63,068 bases of DNA from Mucidula mucida (GCA_015501055.1 JADNYV010000208.1:1-63068), one strand, 5' to 3'; shown: positions 1 to 12,747, numbered from the stretch's first letter. Made by a program: numbers and translations. The notes: generated by a model from the sequence alone, not told the origin.

Positions 1-2677
1 TCTTGTTCGCCGTGCTCTTCGAGACCCGTTTAGTACCTGCCACAGGTCTTGCCTCTCGAAGCTGACGAGAGGAACCAGCAGCGGCGGGCTGACCAGATGT
101 ACCCGCCGCGGAAGTACCTGCCCCCGAGCCAGAAGGAGCACGTGCCTTCACCGCCGCTTGCTTCGTCTTCCGCGCAGGTGCTTTGGGCCCTTTCGTAGCA
201 TCGGATGAAGCTGCACTCTTAAAGCCTAGTCGACCGTCTAAGCGGCTGGGCCGCTGGAGCAGTAGCGCGCTTCGGCCTTTTGGCGGCCTGCACGGCGGCG
301 TCTTCGGCGGGCCGTTTCCCAGGTCGCGATGGCTGAGCGTCCGTATCGGTCTTGGGCTTCTTCTTCCGCGCCTCGTCAACGGAAACGTCGGCATGGCGTT
401 TGCGAGATTGTGATGGGCCAGCGTCTGGGTTCGCCGCGATCTGGTCTTGGCTTTCGTGTTTGGTAGGGAGTGAAGGAGGGCCCGGTTCGTCCGATGCCTC
501 CTTGAGCTCTTGAGCTGCATGATATCCCACCCCGGCCATGCCATGGTGCATTTTCATGAATATGTCGTGAATCTGGCGATAAAACTCGTGTTGGAAGTGG
601 GCGGGGTCCCAGTACGGAGTAGCTTGGTCGACACACGGCACCGTGTTCTCTACCACTTTGTAGCATTTGCGCACAAGGTATACAAAGGCGGACATGGCTT
701 CGCACAAAGGCAATGCATTTGCCTTTTCGTAAAACGCAACTAGCACTTTCTGCGCTTTTGCAAAGGCATGCATGCCGGTTTGTCTGATGTCTCGAACGAA
801 ATTGTGGCGTTGCATAGAGCCTTTGAGGGAGCCATCAAAGAGCTCGTCGTACAGTACAAGGATCGCTCCATATTTTTCGACGACATCTGGGGCATCTGCG
901 TGAAGGCAATCAGGGACCGTGGTGAGGAGGTGCGAGAGAAGGATCCATAAGACAGATTCCAGATCGTGCAGGAAGTTGAATTGAAACCACGATTTTTCCT
1001 CCTCCGCCTCCTCCTGCTGCTGGCGTGCCATGATACAACATCCTTCCATGACTTTCCCTTCGCGGCGGCCAAACCCGGTAGGAAGTAATGCTCCAAGGCC
1101 TGATACTCGACGGCCATGAATCCGGGAGTGCCCTGGAAAAGCCTTAATTCGAAGTCAAAGGTAGTCAAAATGACTTACAGCGAAAGGCAGAATGGACTGG
1201 TTTTGAGAGTCATAGCGGCGTGCATACTCGAGGTCAGATATCTTGATGTGGCGTTCCGAGCCCTTCATGTATACAAGGCAATTACCAGGACTGATATCCC
1301 GATGAACCAATCCCGCCAAACGCATGCACTTGAGACCTGCGGCACATGAGAAACAAGAACATTGTGAGCAAATTCGACATACCATCTACAAGCTGAGCCA
1401 ATCCGAGTGCGAAGTCACCATAGTTGTTAACGGTGTATAAGGTTTGACATTGCTCTGCGAAAATGATCCGCCGATTGGGTCGCGTAGTATGCGGGTACAC
1501 AGGCGACTTTCTGTCAGGAGGTGCTGTAGGCGGCAGTTGCCTCGCTTCGTCGGGCATGGCTGTGTCTGCAACGCTAGTCAGAAGACACTCAGCGTCTTTA
1601 GAGAACGCGTGCTGGGTGTCCACTTCCGATTCGGCTTCGAAGGAAAGCCAGACGCCCTTTAAAAGCTCGGTTTCTCCCAGAGGCTGATCCTTAACGTCAA
1701 GCTCTTGCACCGCCCATATCCTTGTTGCTCGGGTCATGCTGTCCAGTACAATCGCTTCACCAACAGAGCAAACAATCTGACTCTTCTTGTCGCCGCCAGT
1801 GAACCGGTATTGAACTCTCTTGTTCTCATTCCGAACTCGCGGATCGTAACCGAGTCTCTCAAGCGGAGCGAACAACATGAAAATGATGAATCGAATGAAA
1901 TCCCTGGGGTTCTAAGGACTGAAATTAGCCAGTGCGAGATAAGTCAATGCAGATCAACCTACCTTATGGTAATCGAATTCTGCAGATACGGCGATATGCG
2001 ATCTGGAGAAGTACCAAAACCGCATCATGTTGTCCTCGACGGTGAAGGACAACACAAATCGGCGGCATAGATCATTGTAGAGAATGTGATTGACGAATTG
2101 ATCATCATACTAGGAATGATTTAGAGATGAACGATAGAAATGCAAGTCAAGAACTCACCGTTCCTCTATTCTTCTTATCTAGCTTGGCCTCCGTGACGCT
2201 CCCGACCTCACAAGTACTATCATCGACTTCACCGCCGCCATCGCTTGACTCCATCAGATTGAAGCGTAGGATATCGAACCCTCCGCGCACTTCCGATTTA
2301 GGGTCCTGGCGACAGACAAGACGGGTTGTGCGCTTGGGTACTTTAGCCGTCTTCGCCTTCTCCTTCTTGTTCCAGGTCATGCAGAGGTCATGGACTTTCT
2401 TCGCGATAGCTTCCAAGCCTTTGCAAGTAGCATCCTCCTTGACCTTCTTCAGTTTTATGTCAACCCAGCCTGATTTGTTCAAGTGTTTGGCCTTTTTCAA
2501 TTCGTTCTCCACCCAGGAGATCAGGTTATCGGTTTTGCGGCGAGATGGAAAGATATCCGTTTGGTAGGTAGCAAAGTAGGTGTCGACCGGGACCTGTACG
2601 GTGTAGCCTGTAGTAGAAGCCATCACGGCGACGACGCGCTGCTCGAGGTAAAGAGTGTCAGCTCCTTCCATGCCCAT
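1..2677 (-). pseudogene. FunK1-type kinase copy A, frame broken
   Basis: Fungal-specific FunK1-type kinase of the shorter subtype shared with copy D. Exons read on the minus strand: 2677-2159, 2109-1963, 1911-1383, 1336-1179 and 1132 down to the window edge, all with GT..AG introns. The catalytic loop HRDISPGN is intact (near 1300) and is followed by KISDLEYAR in the DFG position and GTPGFMAVEYQ as the activation segment end. Two lesions lie in the last exon. A one-base deletion at about 1030-1036 puts the activation segment and the rest in different frames. A one-base insertion near 218-220 gives a stop right after STRL, where B, C and D read on for about 70-80 residues. The ATG used by B, C and E is replaced by TCG; the first usable Met is at 2677. 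The final two codons fall outside the window. Either a pseudogene or two consensus errors. Confidence 0.8.
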
Positions 2678-2784
2678 CAGTCTTATAGTTGGCGCGCGTT
2701 CGTGTTCTCCGGTCGGGTTAATAGGCGTCTGGAGAATAGTCTCCGAGGTAGGAATGTGGTTGACAATGACAGAGGAAAGTCACG

Positions 2785-2791
2785 TTTTATA
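2785..2791 (-). promoter_or_regulatory. TATA box of FunK1 copy A
   Basis: TATAAAA on the minus strand, about 108 nt upstream of the first usable Met. The same block (TATAAAACGTGA, then a pyrimidine-rich leader) stands upstream of all five FunK1 copies. The upstream GTCACGAC element is degenerate here (GTCACAAC). Confidence 0.6.
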
Positions 2792-2849
2792 GCCATTGTT
2801 TGTGTTGTGACTGCAACTACTTACAAGTCATGTGTTTGGCCAAATTGAC

Positions 2850-4291
2850 AGAATTAGTAGGAGCGAACAATTTTATCCGCGTCTTTCGTTCCCTGGGCCC
2901 TGATAAAGGTTTGTAAATTCTGACAATGGAGATCCAATGTTCGCGCCCAACTCACACATGTTTTCACGTGTCGCAGCATTGGCTCATTCACGCTGGCTGA
3001 TCGCCACGCCTGAACGTGATTACACAGTGTAGAGATCGCGTACACGAAAATCTCTCAAGGTGGGGACTCTAGGTACCACCGTCAACAAGTACGGAGCTGC
3101 CTCATCTAGAACACGGCGACTGTCGGTCTATAGGCAAGTAAGCGTGGTCGTTGTTGAGACGCGCGCTATTTTTTGTATTGATACATTCTTTCAGTTGGAT
3201 TCAGGCCGGTGCCGAACACATGCCGCTGCCAAAATTGGGGTGTACAGAGAAACAGGGTACACATCGCCACACTTGACCACCCAGGCTTCTATTAGGGCGC
3301 GGTGTGAGAAATAACGCAATTCGGTTCATATCTTCACCGAACGTCCATTCGATTCATCTTCGTTCTAAGTTGTGTAACTACCAATTTTGAAGCCGGAGGT
3401 CTCGATACACAGTCTCTCAACATGCCCATCTTCGTCGTCAAATGCCTTCTCGCTCTCAACGATGCCGCGGGAGGAGAGGAGCACTGAAGCTTTTGGAACG
3501 GCGACCATTGGCCTCATGTTAAAGGCATAGACAATATCTCCCCAGACTTCCGGTGCACAGCTTCTCAATATAACCTTTTCCTTGTTGATACTCAACGCCA
3601 AGTCTAACTTGACGTTCACTAAGACTTCGTGAAGACGACGTCGGACACGAGAAATAAAAGCTTCTGCTATAAGACGCTGACCTTGAGAGCCATAGTAGCG
3701 GCGTACTACATCAGCTCTTTTGCCGTGATGACCATGCATAAAATTGCTAGATCTCTGAATGAAGCGGAGGAGCCTAACGAGCAGGCATGTCACAACGAGA
3801 GAACTTATTGCCAGTGTTCACAGCTTCGGCCACAGACTCGGACGAAGTTGCTAAAATTGGAGTTGGAGGAGACAAGGTCTCACATTATTTTGTGTGTCTG
3901 AGACCCTTTTTGAACATCAGAGTTACGGAACTTAACAGTTAGTACTCGGGTACACTCGGACCATTACCACGTACTTACACTCAGACCATCTCTTATTCTC
4001 TTACTTCCTTTCTCGTCTACTTATTGTCCTTCTCATAGCTTTGACCGCCATATTATTGTCTACAAGACCATTGCATCTACAGTACTTATACCCTCTCCAT
4101 ATGTAGGGAATGGCATCTCAGTTCTCCCCACTCGTTGTCTCATTGTACAGTCAAAAGGGTACCTTGTACCTACAACCCATCAGAGCACGTGAGAGCCATC
4201 TTTTATGTGATCGGCACTTGCTACTGCACTTTGAACTAAACGTCCACATTGGTAAAGATCTCAAGCTGTCGTATCAGCTTCGACTACCTTT
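2850..4291. other. Intergenic stretch between FunK1 A and F-box F1
   Basis: Bases 2850-3015 repeat the region upstream of FunK1 D (44550-44713), which shows how far the A/D duplication reaches. The rest holds one doubtful minus-strand frame (3365-3793, listed separately) and otherwise only short frames. Nothing else is recognised. Confidence 0.5.
3365..3793 (-). CDS. Hypothetical 142-aa frame, unknown
   Basis: An open frame of 142 codons with no recognised domain. It has a basic first half (RVRRRLHEV) and a mixed C-terminal part. A degenerate version of about 3580-3880 recurs at 9040-9330, so the segment was duplicated together with its neighbourhood, but the second copy is not open. That lack of conservation argues against a protein product. 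It could be a fragment of a larger lost gene. Confidence 0.25.
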   Translation of the reverse strand: MTCLLVRLLRFIQRSSNFMHGHHGKRADVVRRYYGSQGQRLIAEAFISRVRRRLHEVLVNVKLDLALSINKEKVILRSCAPEVWGDIVYAFNMRPMVAVPKASVLLSSRGIVESEKAFDDEDGHVERLCIETSGFKIGSYTT

Positions 4292-5969
4292 ATGGCCAAC
4301 GAAAATTGTAGTGTGAGTTGTTATGGCTTCTTGCTCTACCACCTTTGCGTCTAAATCTAGAATAGCCACAAAACGCTTCCGACCTTCCCATCGAGCTCAA
4401 ACTATTGATTCTCGAGAACCTCTCTGACGATGAAATCTCCCCGCTGACGCTCGTCTGGCACGATATTTTACCTGAAGTTCGAGCTCGCCGATTCAGTCAC
4501 CTCACTGTTAAACCACAGGCGCGCTTTTCCTGGAGCGCGGATACATCTGATTCTGACCCTGGCGGCCACGCATCAGATCACTCGTTCGTCGCCCAGGTCG
4601 CCTCTTCTAAGAGGACGCAGCGGCTCTCTCGACGTAGTGGCAGTCATATCACTATGAGCGCCCGAGAACTGGAGGCGGAGCGTCAATGTGAACGTCTCCG
4701 GCGCCTGACCGACGTGCTGAATGAGGCGTCTGAGGTTGCCGAGTATATCCAGTCGCTCAAGATATGGGAGAGGCAACCTTATCGATGCGAGACTAGTAAA
4801 CTCAAGTCCCCGCTCTCGCGTTCCCCTTCCCTGCCGGCCTTTGTCGCCACAATATCCCGAATGTCCAATCTATCCCATCTCTGTCTGCATGAGCTTGATT
4901 TCTATCTGTTCCACGAACCCCATGGCATTCACCGCGCGCTACGACAGTGTCACATCACCTCTCTGCAGGTTAAATCATGCAGGTTGAACATGTCCATCCT
5001 CCTCGCCATGCTCTACGCCGTCGTAAATCTCGATGTACTCCGCCTTGAAGATCTCCATCTGAACCCCGGTTTCGGCGACGACTACAACGAGCACTCTGAG
5101 AACATAACCGACTTTGACGTTGTGGAAACTTGGAAGAACAGCAAGTCGGCGTTTCTATGCGTCGACGAACTGCACATGACGCTGAAGACCCGCGACGATT
5201 GGCTACTCTTTGATCTGTTGCTGAGCAAGAAATACTCGCCGCTGTACGATGTTCGGGCATTCTCTATGATTTATGAGCTCATGCATCGCTCTCAAATCGA
5301 TCCGGGCTTGTACATCGACCGCATCTCTCGATTCATTGAGCGCAATGACCTGGAGGGACTGCACCTCGGTTCATGGGATTCTGGTGAGTCTTCAACGTAT
5401 CATTTTTGATCAAGTGCTTATATACCCAAGACGTTATCCTTCTTCCCCTGCAGCATATCGGAGCCGTACAAACTCTCGAACTAGGCCTGCCTCTGACCCA
5501 CACGTGGCAGCCACACTCTACACAGTTGTCATGGTGCATTCAGACCCTGACAAATATTGGGCAGACGTCGTGTCTTGCGTCCTTGACCCTCACATTTGAA
5601 ATTGCGCAACTAAATCAGTATCTCGAGATGCCATCGACTAGTTCACGGGCCTGGGAGGCTCTTGACAGGGCGTTGCTTGACCTGGATTTGGAGGATCTGT
5701 CGCTTCTGGTTCCCCTAACTTTTGTAAATAGGTACATCGACTTCACCAATCAGGAGGTATTCGGGGTGGAGGAACAACGCGAGTATAAGATGCAGATGAA
5801 GAGCAAGATCCAGACGTGGTTTCTTGAATCGTGCTTGCCGGAATCGGGAAAGCAGTACTTTGGGTGCGATGACCCGTCGGAGAATATTGGGACCTTTACC
5901 TTCGAGTGGAACTCGAAATGTGTCGCCAAGGACTCCCCGTCGATTAGACTCGAAGCGCCGTCCCTTTAG
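4292..5969 (+). CDS. F-box/LRR-like protein F1
   Basis: Three exons: 4292-4312, 4366-5383 and 5431-5969. Exon 1 codes only MANENCS; exon 2 opens with an F-box-like stretch (ASDLPIELKLLILENLSDDE, then a W-H pair) typical of substrate adaptors of SCF ubiquitin ligases. The remainder is leucine-rich with irregular repeats (for example LSHLCLHELDFYLF and LDVLRLEDLHLNPG), as in basidiomycete F-box proteins that often lack a strict LRR pattern. Both introns are supported by the same sites in the related copies: the second acceptor joins DSD to VILLPLQHIG in frame. This is the only F-box copy in the window with an uninterrupted frame from start to stop, so probably the functional one. Its target is unknown. 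Confidence 0.75.
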
Positions 5970-6709
5970 CGAACCATTTATCTTACAACAACCGGTCGTT
6001 TATCCTCAGTTATGGTCCTTGTCCACACTACTCTCGTACCTTTAGAGGATTTAGAGATCCAATGTTTACGAATAAGTAGAATCAAAGTCTCTCTTATCGT
6101 TACCGTAAGATGTGTCCTGCTCAGCTGCAAGCAATCGAGTTTGAGGGTGCAGTGTGCTAGATCTCACTGGCCTCGCACAGAGCTCTTTGCAATTGTTTCC
6201 ACATCCCTCGAATGCGGGTATCTACCTCGTAGCACGTCATTCATTGGGAAGCAAAACCTTGATCATGTTCAGAGTCCATCTGTGTCGTATCGAACATCCA
6301 TCACTGTCGCCAACGCACCACTTGCCATATAGTGAATGGCGGCCCCAGCGGCTATGATGAGATCAGGGCCCTGCAACTTGCAAGGCAGGCAACCGCGGCG
6401 CGCTGTTCCATTCCCTCGTGACAACACGAAATCAACGACATAAGCCCTATTTGTACTGTCTGAATCGCTCGATGACCAGGACAGGGACTTTGTCAATGTA
6501 ATAACTGCTGCGCCGCCGGCTACACCTTCGCATCCGTGTTCTTCTCTATTTGTGTCGGCGAGTGTCAGTGACAGTGACAGTGTCAGACTGGCAGTCGTCA
6601 GAACACGTGATTTGTGTGATCGATGCCGACGGCACTTTCTACTTCACTCTTAACTTAACGCTCAAGTTGGTATAGATCTCAAGCTGTCGTGCTAGCTTTG
6701 ACTACCTTG
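5970..6709. other. Spacer between F-box F1 and F2
   Basis: The first 250 bases are the F1 3' flank, related to the 3' flanks of the other F-box copies. Bases 6380-6505 hold a remnant of the AAA-like gene (separate entry). Bases 6540-6709 resemble the F1 5' flank (4170-4290), consistent with tandem duplication. There is a short GTCAGTGACAGTGACAGTGTCAG simple repeat near 6563-6585. Confidence 0.5.
6380..6505 (-). pseudogene. Remnant of AAA-like gene 5' end
   Basis: On the minus strand this reads TKSLSWSSSDSDS followed by RGNGTARRG, clearly related to LKSLSRSSESDSDGNGTARQ at the 5' end of the right-arm AAA-like copy (from 54901). Nothing of the ATPase part follows. It shows that pieces of the AAA-like gene reached a third place in the window. 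Confidence 0.5.
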
Positions 6710-8393
6710 ATGGCCACCAAAGCTTGTAAAGTAAGTTATCATGGCTTTCTACTCTACCAAATTTGTGTTTAGATCTACCAATAGCCACCAAACACTTCCG
6801 ACCTCCCCATCGAGCTCTAACTATTGATTCTCGAGCACCTTTCTGACGATGAAATCTCCCCGTTGGCACTCGTCTGGCACGAGATCCTACCTGAAGTTTG
6901 AGTCCGCCGATTCAGTAACATCACTGTCAAACCGCAAGCGCCCATTTCCTGGAGGGCAGAGACACCTAATTCCAACGATGGCGGCCACGCATCAGATCAT
7001 TCGTTGGCGCCAAGGTCGACTCCTCAAAGAGGACGCAGCGAACATCTCGACGTACTGACAAACATGTCCCTATGGGCGCCCGGGAATTGGAGACGGAGAG
7101 TCAATGTGAATGTCTTCGGCATCTCACCAACATGCTGAATGAGGCGCCTGAGGTTGCCGAGTACATCCAGTCACTCACGATATGGGACACGTATCCTGAT
7201 AGAGATACCCTCGAGTCTCCGTTCTCTCGTTCCCCTGCCCTGCCAGCCTTTGTCGCCACAATATCCCACATGCCCAATCTATCCCATCTATGTCTGCACA
7301 AGCTCGACTTTTATCTGTTCCACGAACCCCAAGCCATCCACCGCGCGCTACGACAGTGTCATATCACCTCTCTGGAGGTTAAATCATGCACATGCAGTAT
7401 GTCCATCTTCCTCGCCATCCTCTACGCCGTTCTTAATTTCGACGTGCTCCGCCTTGAAGCCCTTCATGTGAACCCCGGTTTCAGCGACGACGAAGCCGAG
7501 CACTCTGAGCACATAACCGACTTTGACATTGTGGAAACTTGGAAGAACAGCAAGTCGGCGTTTCTATGCGTCGACGAACTGCACATGAAGCTGAAGACCA
7601 GCGACGACTGGCTATTCTTTGATCTGTTGCTGAGCAAGAATTACTCGCCGCTGTATAATATTCGGGCGTTCTATATGATTTATAAACGTATGATTCGCTC
7701 TCAAATTGAAACGACTGTGTACCTCGAACGCATCCTTCGATTCATAGAGCGCAATGACCTGGAAGAACTGCATCTCGGTGTATTGGACTCTGGTTTTGGT
7801 CCTGGAATGATAACCCGTGAGTCTCCGGTGTAGTATTTGATCACTTGCTTATATCTGTTCATTATCAAGGCAATACCCTCCCTCCCCTACGGCGTATCGG
7901 AGGCGTACGAACTCTTGAATTAGGTGTGAGGTTGACCAAAGAGTGGGAGGCACACGACACATCGCTGTGGTGGTGCACCCAGACCCTGGCAAATATTGCA
8001 CAGACATCTTCAAGTCTTGGGTCCTTGACCCTTACATTCCAATTTGGGTCACAATGGGATTATATACAGATGCCACCAACTAGGTCGCAGTGCTGGGATC
8101 TTGACAGGGCGTTGCTCGAACTGGACCTGGAGGAACTGTTGCTTGTGTTTTCCCTAAGGTTTGTGCACAGGGGCTGGTATTGGGATATATCATGCCTGGA
8201 CGACTCCGACGAGATGCAGATGAAGAGCGAGATCCAGACATGGTTTCTTGAAACACATTTGCCGGAATCGGGAAAGCGGTACTTTGGGTGCGATGACCCG
8301 TTGGAGAACATTGGGACATTTAGTTTTGAGTGGAGAGAATCCGCCGCGACGTCCTCGTCGATGATCATCATACTCGAAGCGCCATACCTATAG
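6710..8393 (+). pseudogene. F-box/LRR-like gene F2, inactivated
   Basis: Tandem relative of F1 with the same three-exon plan: exon 1 6710-6730 (MATKACK), exon 2 from 6785, exon 3 7872-8393. The F-box is destroyed: CTC TAA at 6815-6820 where F1 has CTC AAA, a second stop (GTT TGA, near 6900) where F1 has GTT CGA, and a one-base loss near 7010 that shifts the frame. From 7072 the frame is open again for 253 codons (MGARELETE onward) and closely follows F1, and the last exon is open to 8393. A product starting at 7072 would lack the F-box. Most likely a decaying duplicate. Confidence 0.75.
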
Positions 8394-9613
8394 CAAACCA
8401 TTTTCCTTATGACGACCAGTTGTTCATCGTCCTTGTCCACACTACTCTAGTACTTTTGAGGATTCAGAAATTCAATATTTACATCAAGTAGAATGAAAGT
8501 CTCTCTCACCGTTATCGTGAAGATATCTCCCGCTCAGCTGCAAAGCTCGACCTTGAAACAGCTGTATGCGCAATCGTGAAGCTTGAAGAAAGTAATGAAG
8601 CATAAGTACATAGTAACCTATAGAGGACCGAGACCGCGATTGATATTACTAATACTACCACCGCCACCACTGCTAGTGTAGTCGCACGGAGAAAATGTTG
8701 GAGCTGCCGTGGATGCTACACGCCTCAAAGCGAATGTAAGGTACTCGCTTGCCAGAAAGTACATTACACGCATTCATATTCTCCAGGAAATACATCTCTT
8801 TCCTTCTCCGGTTCGTCCGGCTCGCTCGGCACATCGTGTAACTGCCTCTGACAGAATCGAGCACGTTGTTTTCATCTTGGACTCTTACCGTCTTGGTTAA
8901 CTTTGTGGCGCATTATCCTGACTGTGATGCGGGGCCGTGGTCTAATGATTCAGGGTTGTCTAATTGTACAATAGCTAAGTGAAAGTAACCATATAAATCG
9001 AACAACAAAGACCGAAGTGTGTGCCACTGATATGATGTTCGCCTTGTTGATATTCAACGTTCACTAAGACCCCGTGAGGACAACAATGAACACGAAGAAG
9101 AAAAGCTTCTGCTGTAAGATGCTGACCTTGAAAGAGCTACTACTTATGTGCTGTAGATCAGATATTTTTTTGAGGTGATGGCCAGGCTGAGGATTGTTAA
9201 GTACATAAATAAAATGGAGGAAGTGAAACGGGCCTAAGGAGCAAGCGACGACAGAACATACTGCTCACAGCTTCGGCCAAGAATTTGCCAAGCCGTCAAC
9301 AGCGACTCGCGAGGTGAAGAGCACGTCCCGTGGAGTTCTTTAGGACAATGCGACTAAGTTTAAGGACAAAGTAGAACGAAAAGAGCCCTTACTATGTAGC
9401 GTCGTGACGTTAGTCGCCCGGCCAGCTCAATCATGAAAATGTTCGGTGAATTTACCCGTGAGGACCCGACTTCGAAAGATACTCGTACAAAAAGTTTTAT
9501 AAGCGTATAGTACATAAAATCATAAAAAAGGAACGGCACACAATCACAGTAGTAGTACAACAAACTGACAGAAAGAATCATATATCGACGCCACACTCCA
9601 TCTCATCCATTGC
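8394..9613. other. Spacer between F2 and FunK1 B
   Basis: Contains the F2 3' flank, a degenerate relative of the small repeated ORF region near 8570-8900 (recognisable by the repeated ACCACCGCCACCACTGCTAGTGT-like block), and at 9040-9330 a degenerate copy of the 3580-3880 segment. No supported gene. The last part is the FunK1 B 3' untranslated region. Confidence 0.5.
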
Positions 9614-12600
9614 TCAAGACTTCTTGTTCGTCTTGCTCTTCGAGACCCGTTTAGTACCTGCCACAGGTCTTTCCCCTCGAAGCTGACGAGAGGAAGCAGC
9701 AGCGGCGGGCTGACCAGATGTACCCGCCGCGGAAGTACCAGCCTGACCAGACGATGATCCCGACCCAGAAGGAGCACGTGCCTTCGCCGGCGCTTGCTTC
9801 GTCTTCCGCGCAGGGGCTTCGGGCCCTTTCGTAGCACCGGATGAAGCTGCACTCTTAAGCCTAGTTGACCGTCTAAGCGGCTGGGCCGCTGGAGCAGTAG
9901 CGCGCTTAGGCCTTTTGGCGGCCTGCACGGCGGCGTCTTCAGCGGGCCTTTTCCCAGGTCGCGATGGCTGAGCGTCCGTGTCGGTCTTGGGCTTCTTCTT
10001 CTGCGCCTCGTCAACGGAAACGTCGGCATGGCGTTTGCGAGATCGTGATGGGCCACTGTCTGGGTTCGGCGCGACCTGGTCTTTGGTTTCGTGTTCGATA
10101 GGGGGTGAAGGAGGGCCCGGTTCGTTCGATGCCTTCTTGAGCTCGTCAGCTGCACAATATCCCACCCCGGCCATGCCGCGGTGCATTTCCATGAATATGT
10201 CGTGAATCTGGCGATAAAACTGGTGTTTGAAGTGGGCGGGGTCCCAGTACGGAGTAACCTGGTCGACACACGGCACTGTGTTCTCGACCACTTTGTAGCA
10301 GTTCCGCACAAGGTATACAAAGGCGGACATGACTGCGCACAAAGGCAATGCATTTGCCTTTTTGTAAAATGCAACTAGCACTTTCTGCGCTTTTTTGAAG
10401 GCAGGCATCTTGGCTTGTTTGATGTCTCGAACGAAATTGTGGCGCTCCAGAGAGCCTTTGAGGGAGCCATCAAAGAGATCGTCGTACAGTACAAGGACCG
10501 CTCCGTGTTTTTCGACGACATCTGGGGCATCTGCGTGAAGGCAATCAGGGACCGTGGTGAGGAGGTGCGAGAGAAGGATCCATAAGACAGATTCCAGATC
10601 GTGCAGGAAGTTGAATTGAAACCACGATTTTTCCTCCTCCTCCTCCTCTTCCTCCTCCTGGTCTGCCGTGGTAAGAACATTCCATGATTCTCCCGTCGTG
10701 TCAGTCGAATCCGGTAGGAAGTAATGCCCCAAGGCCTGATATTCGACGGCCATGAAACCGGGAGTGCCCTGGAAAAGACTCAATCAGAAAAAAACCAAAA
10801 GCAGTCGACACAACATACAGTGAGGGGAAGAATAGACTGGCATTGAGAGTCGTAGCGGCGTGCATACTCCAGATCAGAAATCTTGATGTGGCGTTCCTCC
10901 ATATACATCAGGCAATTACCAGGACTGATATCCCGATGAATGAACCCGGCCAAACGCATATAATCGAGACCTGCGGGCATATGAGAACGAACACTTTGGC
11001 ATAGTTTTTGACGTACCATAAACAAGTTGAGCTAATCCCAGTGCGAAGTCACCATAATTCTTCATGGTGTATAAGGTTTGACATTCCTCCGCGAAAACGA
11101 TCCTCCGATGGGTCCGCCGAGTATGTGGGTAGACAGGCGAGCCCTTGGCAAGAGGTGCTGTAGCCTGAGGTTTTGCTGATGCCTTGCGTACGCCGGTAGC
11201 AGCGGCAGCCTTTCCCTTTCCCTTTGCCTTTGCCTCTGCCGTTTTCCCGCGGCTGCCTTTGACGGTGGCTTCCTTGGCAGGAGCGTTCTGGGGTAGCGGA
11301 GTGTAGCAGTACTCGACTGCACCGTCTGGGGGTGCGAGGGTGGTGTCATCCTGGCCATTGACCTGGACAGCGATATCTTTCACAATTGTCATGAAGTACT
11401 GCTTAGCATCCTCGGCCATGGGTACGCCTGGAGGGCTAGTCGGAGGGCGCTGATCCACCGAAACGCCAATTTTGTCCAAATCCTCGAGCGCTTTGAAAAT
11501 CTCGTTTTGAATGTCCTCTTCCGATTTAGCATCGAAATAAAGCCAAACGTCCTTCAAAACCTCGGTTTTACCGAGAGGCTGATTGTAAGCGTCCAGCTCT
11601 TGCACCGCCCATACCCTTGTTGCGCGGGTTATGATGTCCAGTGCACTCGATTCATCGATGCAGCGGACGGTCTGGTAAACCTTGTCGCCGACGGTGAATC
11701 GGTACTGAACGTCGTCTTTTGCATCCCGAAGTCGGGTGACCGTCGGATCGTAACCAAGTCCCTCAAGCGTAGCGAACGTCATGAAAATGATGAATCTGAT
11801 GAAATCCATCGGGTTCTAAGAGCAGCGATGAGACAGTGCCGACAATTTCGATGTAAAACGACCTACCTCGTGGTAATTGAAGTCTTCAGATACGGCGATG
11901 TGCGATCTAGAAAAGTACCAAAACCGCATCATGTTGCCCTCGACGGTGAAGGACAACACATATCGGCGGCATGGATCATTATAGAGAATGTGGCTGACGG
12001 CATTGACGATTTGATCCTCGTTCTAGCAACGATTTAGAAATGAACGATAAAAATCTAGGTCGAGAACTCACCGTTCCTCTATCCTTCACGTCAAGTTTGG
12101 CCTCCATGGCGCCCCCGACGTCACAGGTTCTGACATTCTCGTCATCAACTTCACCCCCGCCGTCGCTCGACTCCATCAAAATAAAGCGTCCATCGGTCCT
12201 CATGGACCCTCCGCGCACCTCCGATTTCGTTTCAAGGTTCGGGCGGCAGACAAAGCGGGTTGTGCGCTTGGGCACTTGCGCCGCGCCCTTCTCCTTGTTC
12301 CAAGTCATGCAGAGGTCGTGAATCTTCTCCGCAATACGCTCCAAGCCTTTGTAAGTAGCATCCTCCTTGACCCCCGTCTTGACTTGTGTACGGGCCCAGC
12401 CAGAATTGTTCAGATAGTGGCCCCTCTTTAATCCTTTCACTAGCCAGGAGATCAGGCCATCGGTTTCGGCGCGAGATGGGAGGATATCTGTGAGGTAGGT
12501 AGCGAAGTAGGCGTCGACGGGGACCTGAACGGTGTGACCCGTGGTGGAAGCCCTCAAGGCGGCGCGCTGCTCGCGAAGGGAGAGGGTGTCGGCATCGTCC

Positions 12601-12704
12601 ATGGTCATCGGTTTGAAGAGTCGAGCAGTCAGTGGCCCGCGATCCTCTTCACCGGTCGGGTTACGAGGTGTCTGGTTAGGTGGTGTCTGAGTAGCAGTCT
12701 CCAT
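9614..12704 (-). CDS. FunK1-type protein kinase copy B
   Basis: Five exons on the minus strand: 12704-12072, 12022-11867, 11815-11017, 10970-10819, 10768-9614, summing to 2895 nt (964 aa). The FunK1 family is a fungal kinase group strongly expanded in Agaricomycetes; substrates are unknown. Visible kinase marks are HRDISPGN (catalytic loop, Asp present), KISDLEYAR in place of DFG, and GTPGFMAVEYQ. A Lys/Gly/Ala-rich insert (AKGKGKAAAATG) lies in exon 3, a run of nine Glu between the activation segment and the next helix, and the C-terminal tail is basic with KRP, RRSTRLKSAASS and a Ser/Gly/Ala-rich end, suggestive of nuclear localisation. The start METATQTPP sits 44 nt below a TATA box. Nearly identical to copy C. 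Confidence 0.85.
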
Positions 12705-12747
12705 GGTAAGAATGAGTGTTGGTGAACAATGAAAGAGGAAACTCACG

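Noticed and set aside
8930..8990. tRNA-like stretch (GGGCCGTGGTCTAATGATTC)
   Set aside because: It resembles a D-arm start, but I could not pair an acceptor stem or find a T-arm.
9978..10205. Plus-strand frame antisense to FunK1 B (also at 21640 in C)
   Set aside because: Lies fully inside the FunK1 last exon on the opposite strand and recurs only because the kinase is duplicated.
11507..12037. 176-codon plus frame antisense to FunK1 B exons 2-3 (same at 23162)
   Set aside because: It is the complement of conserved kinase exons with correct splice sites; no domain of its own.
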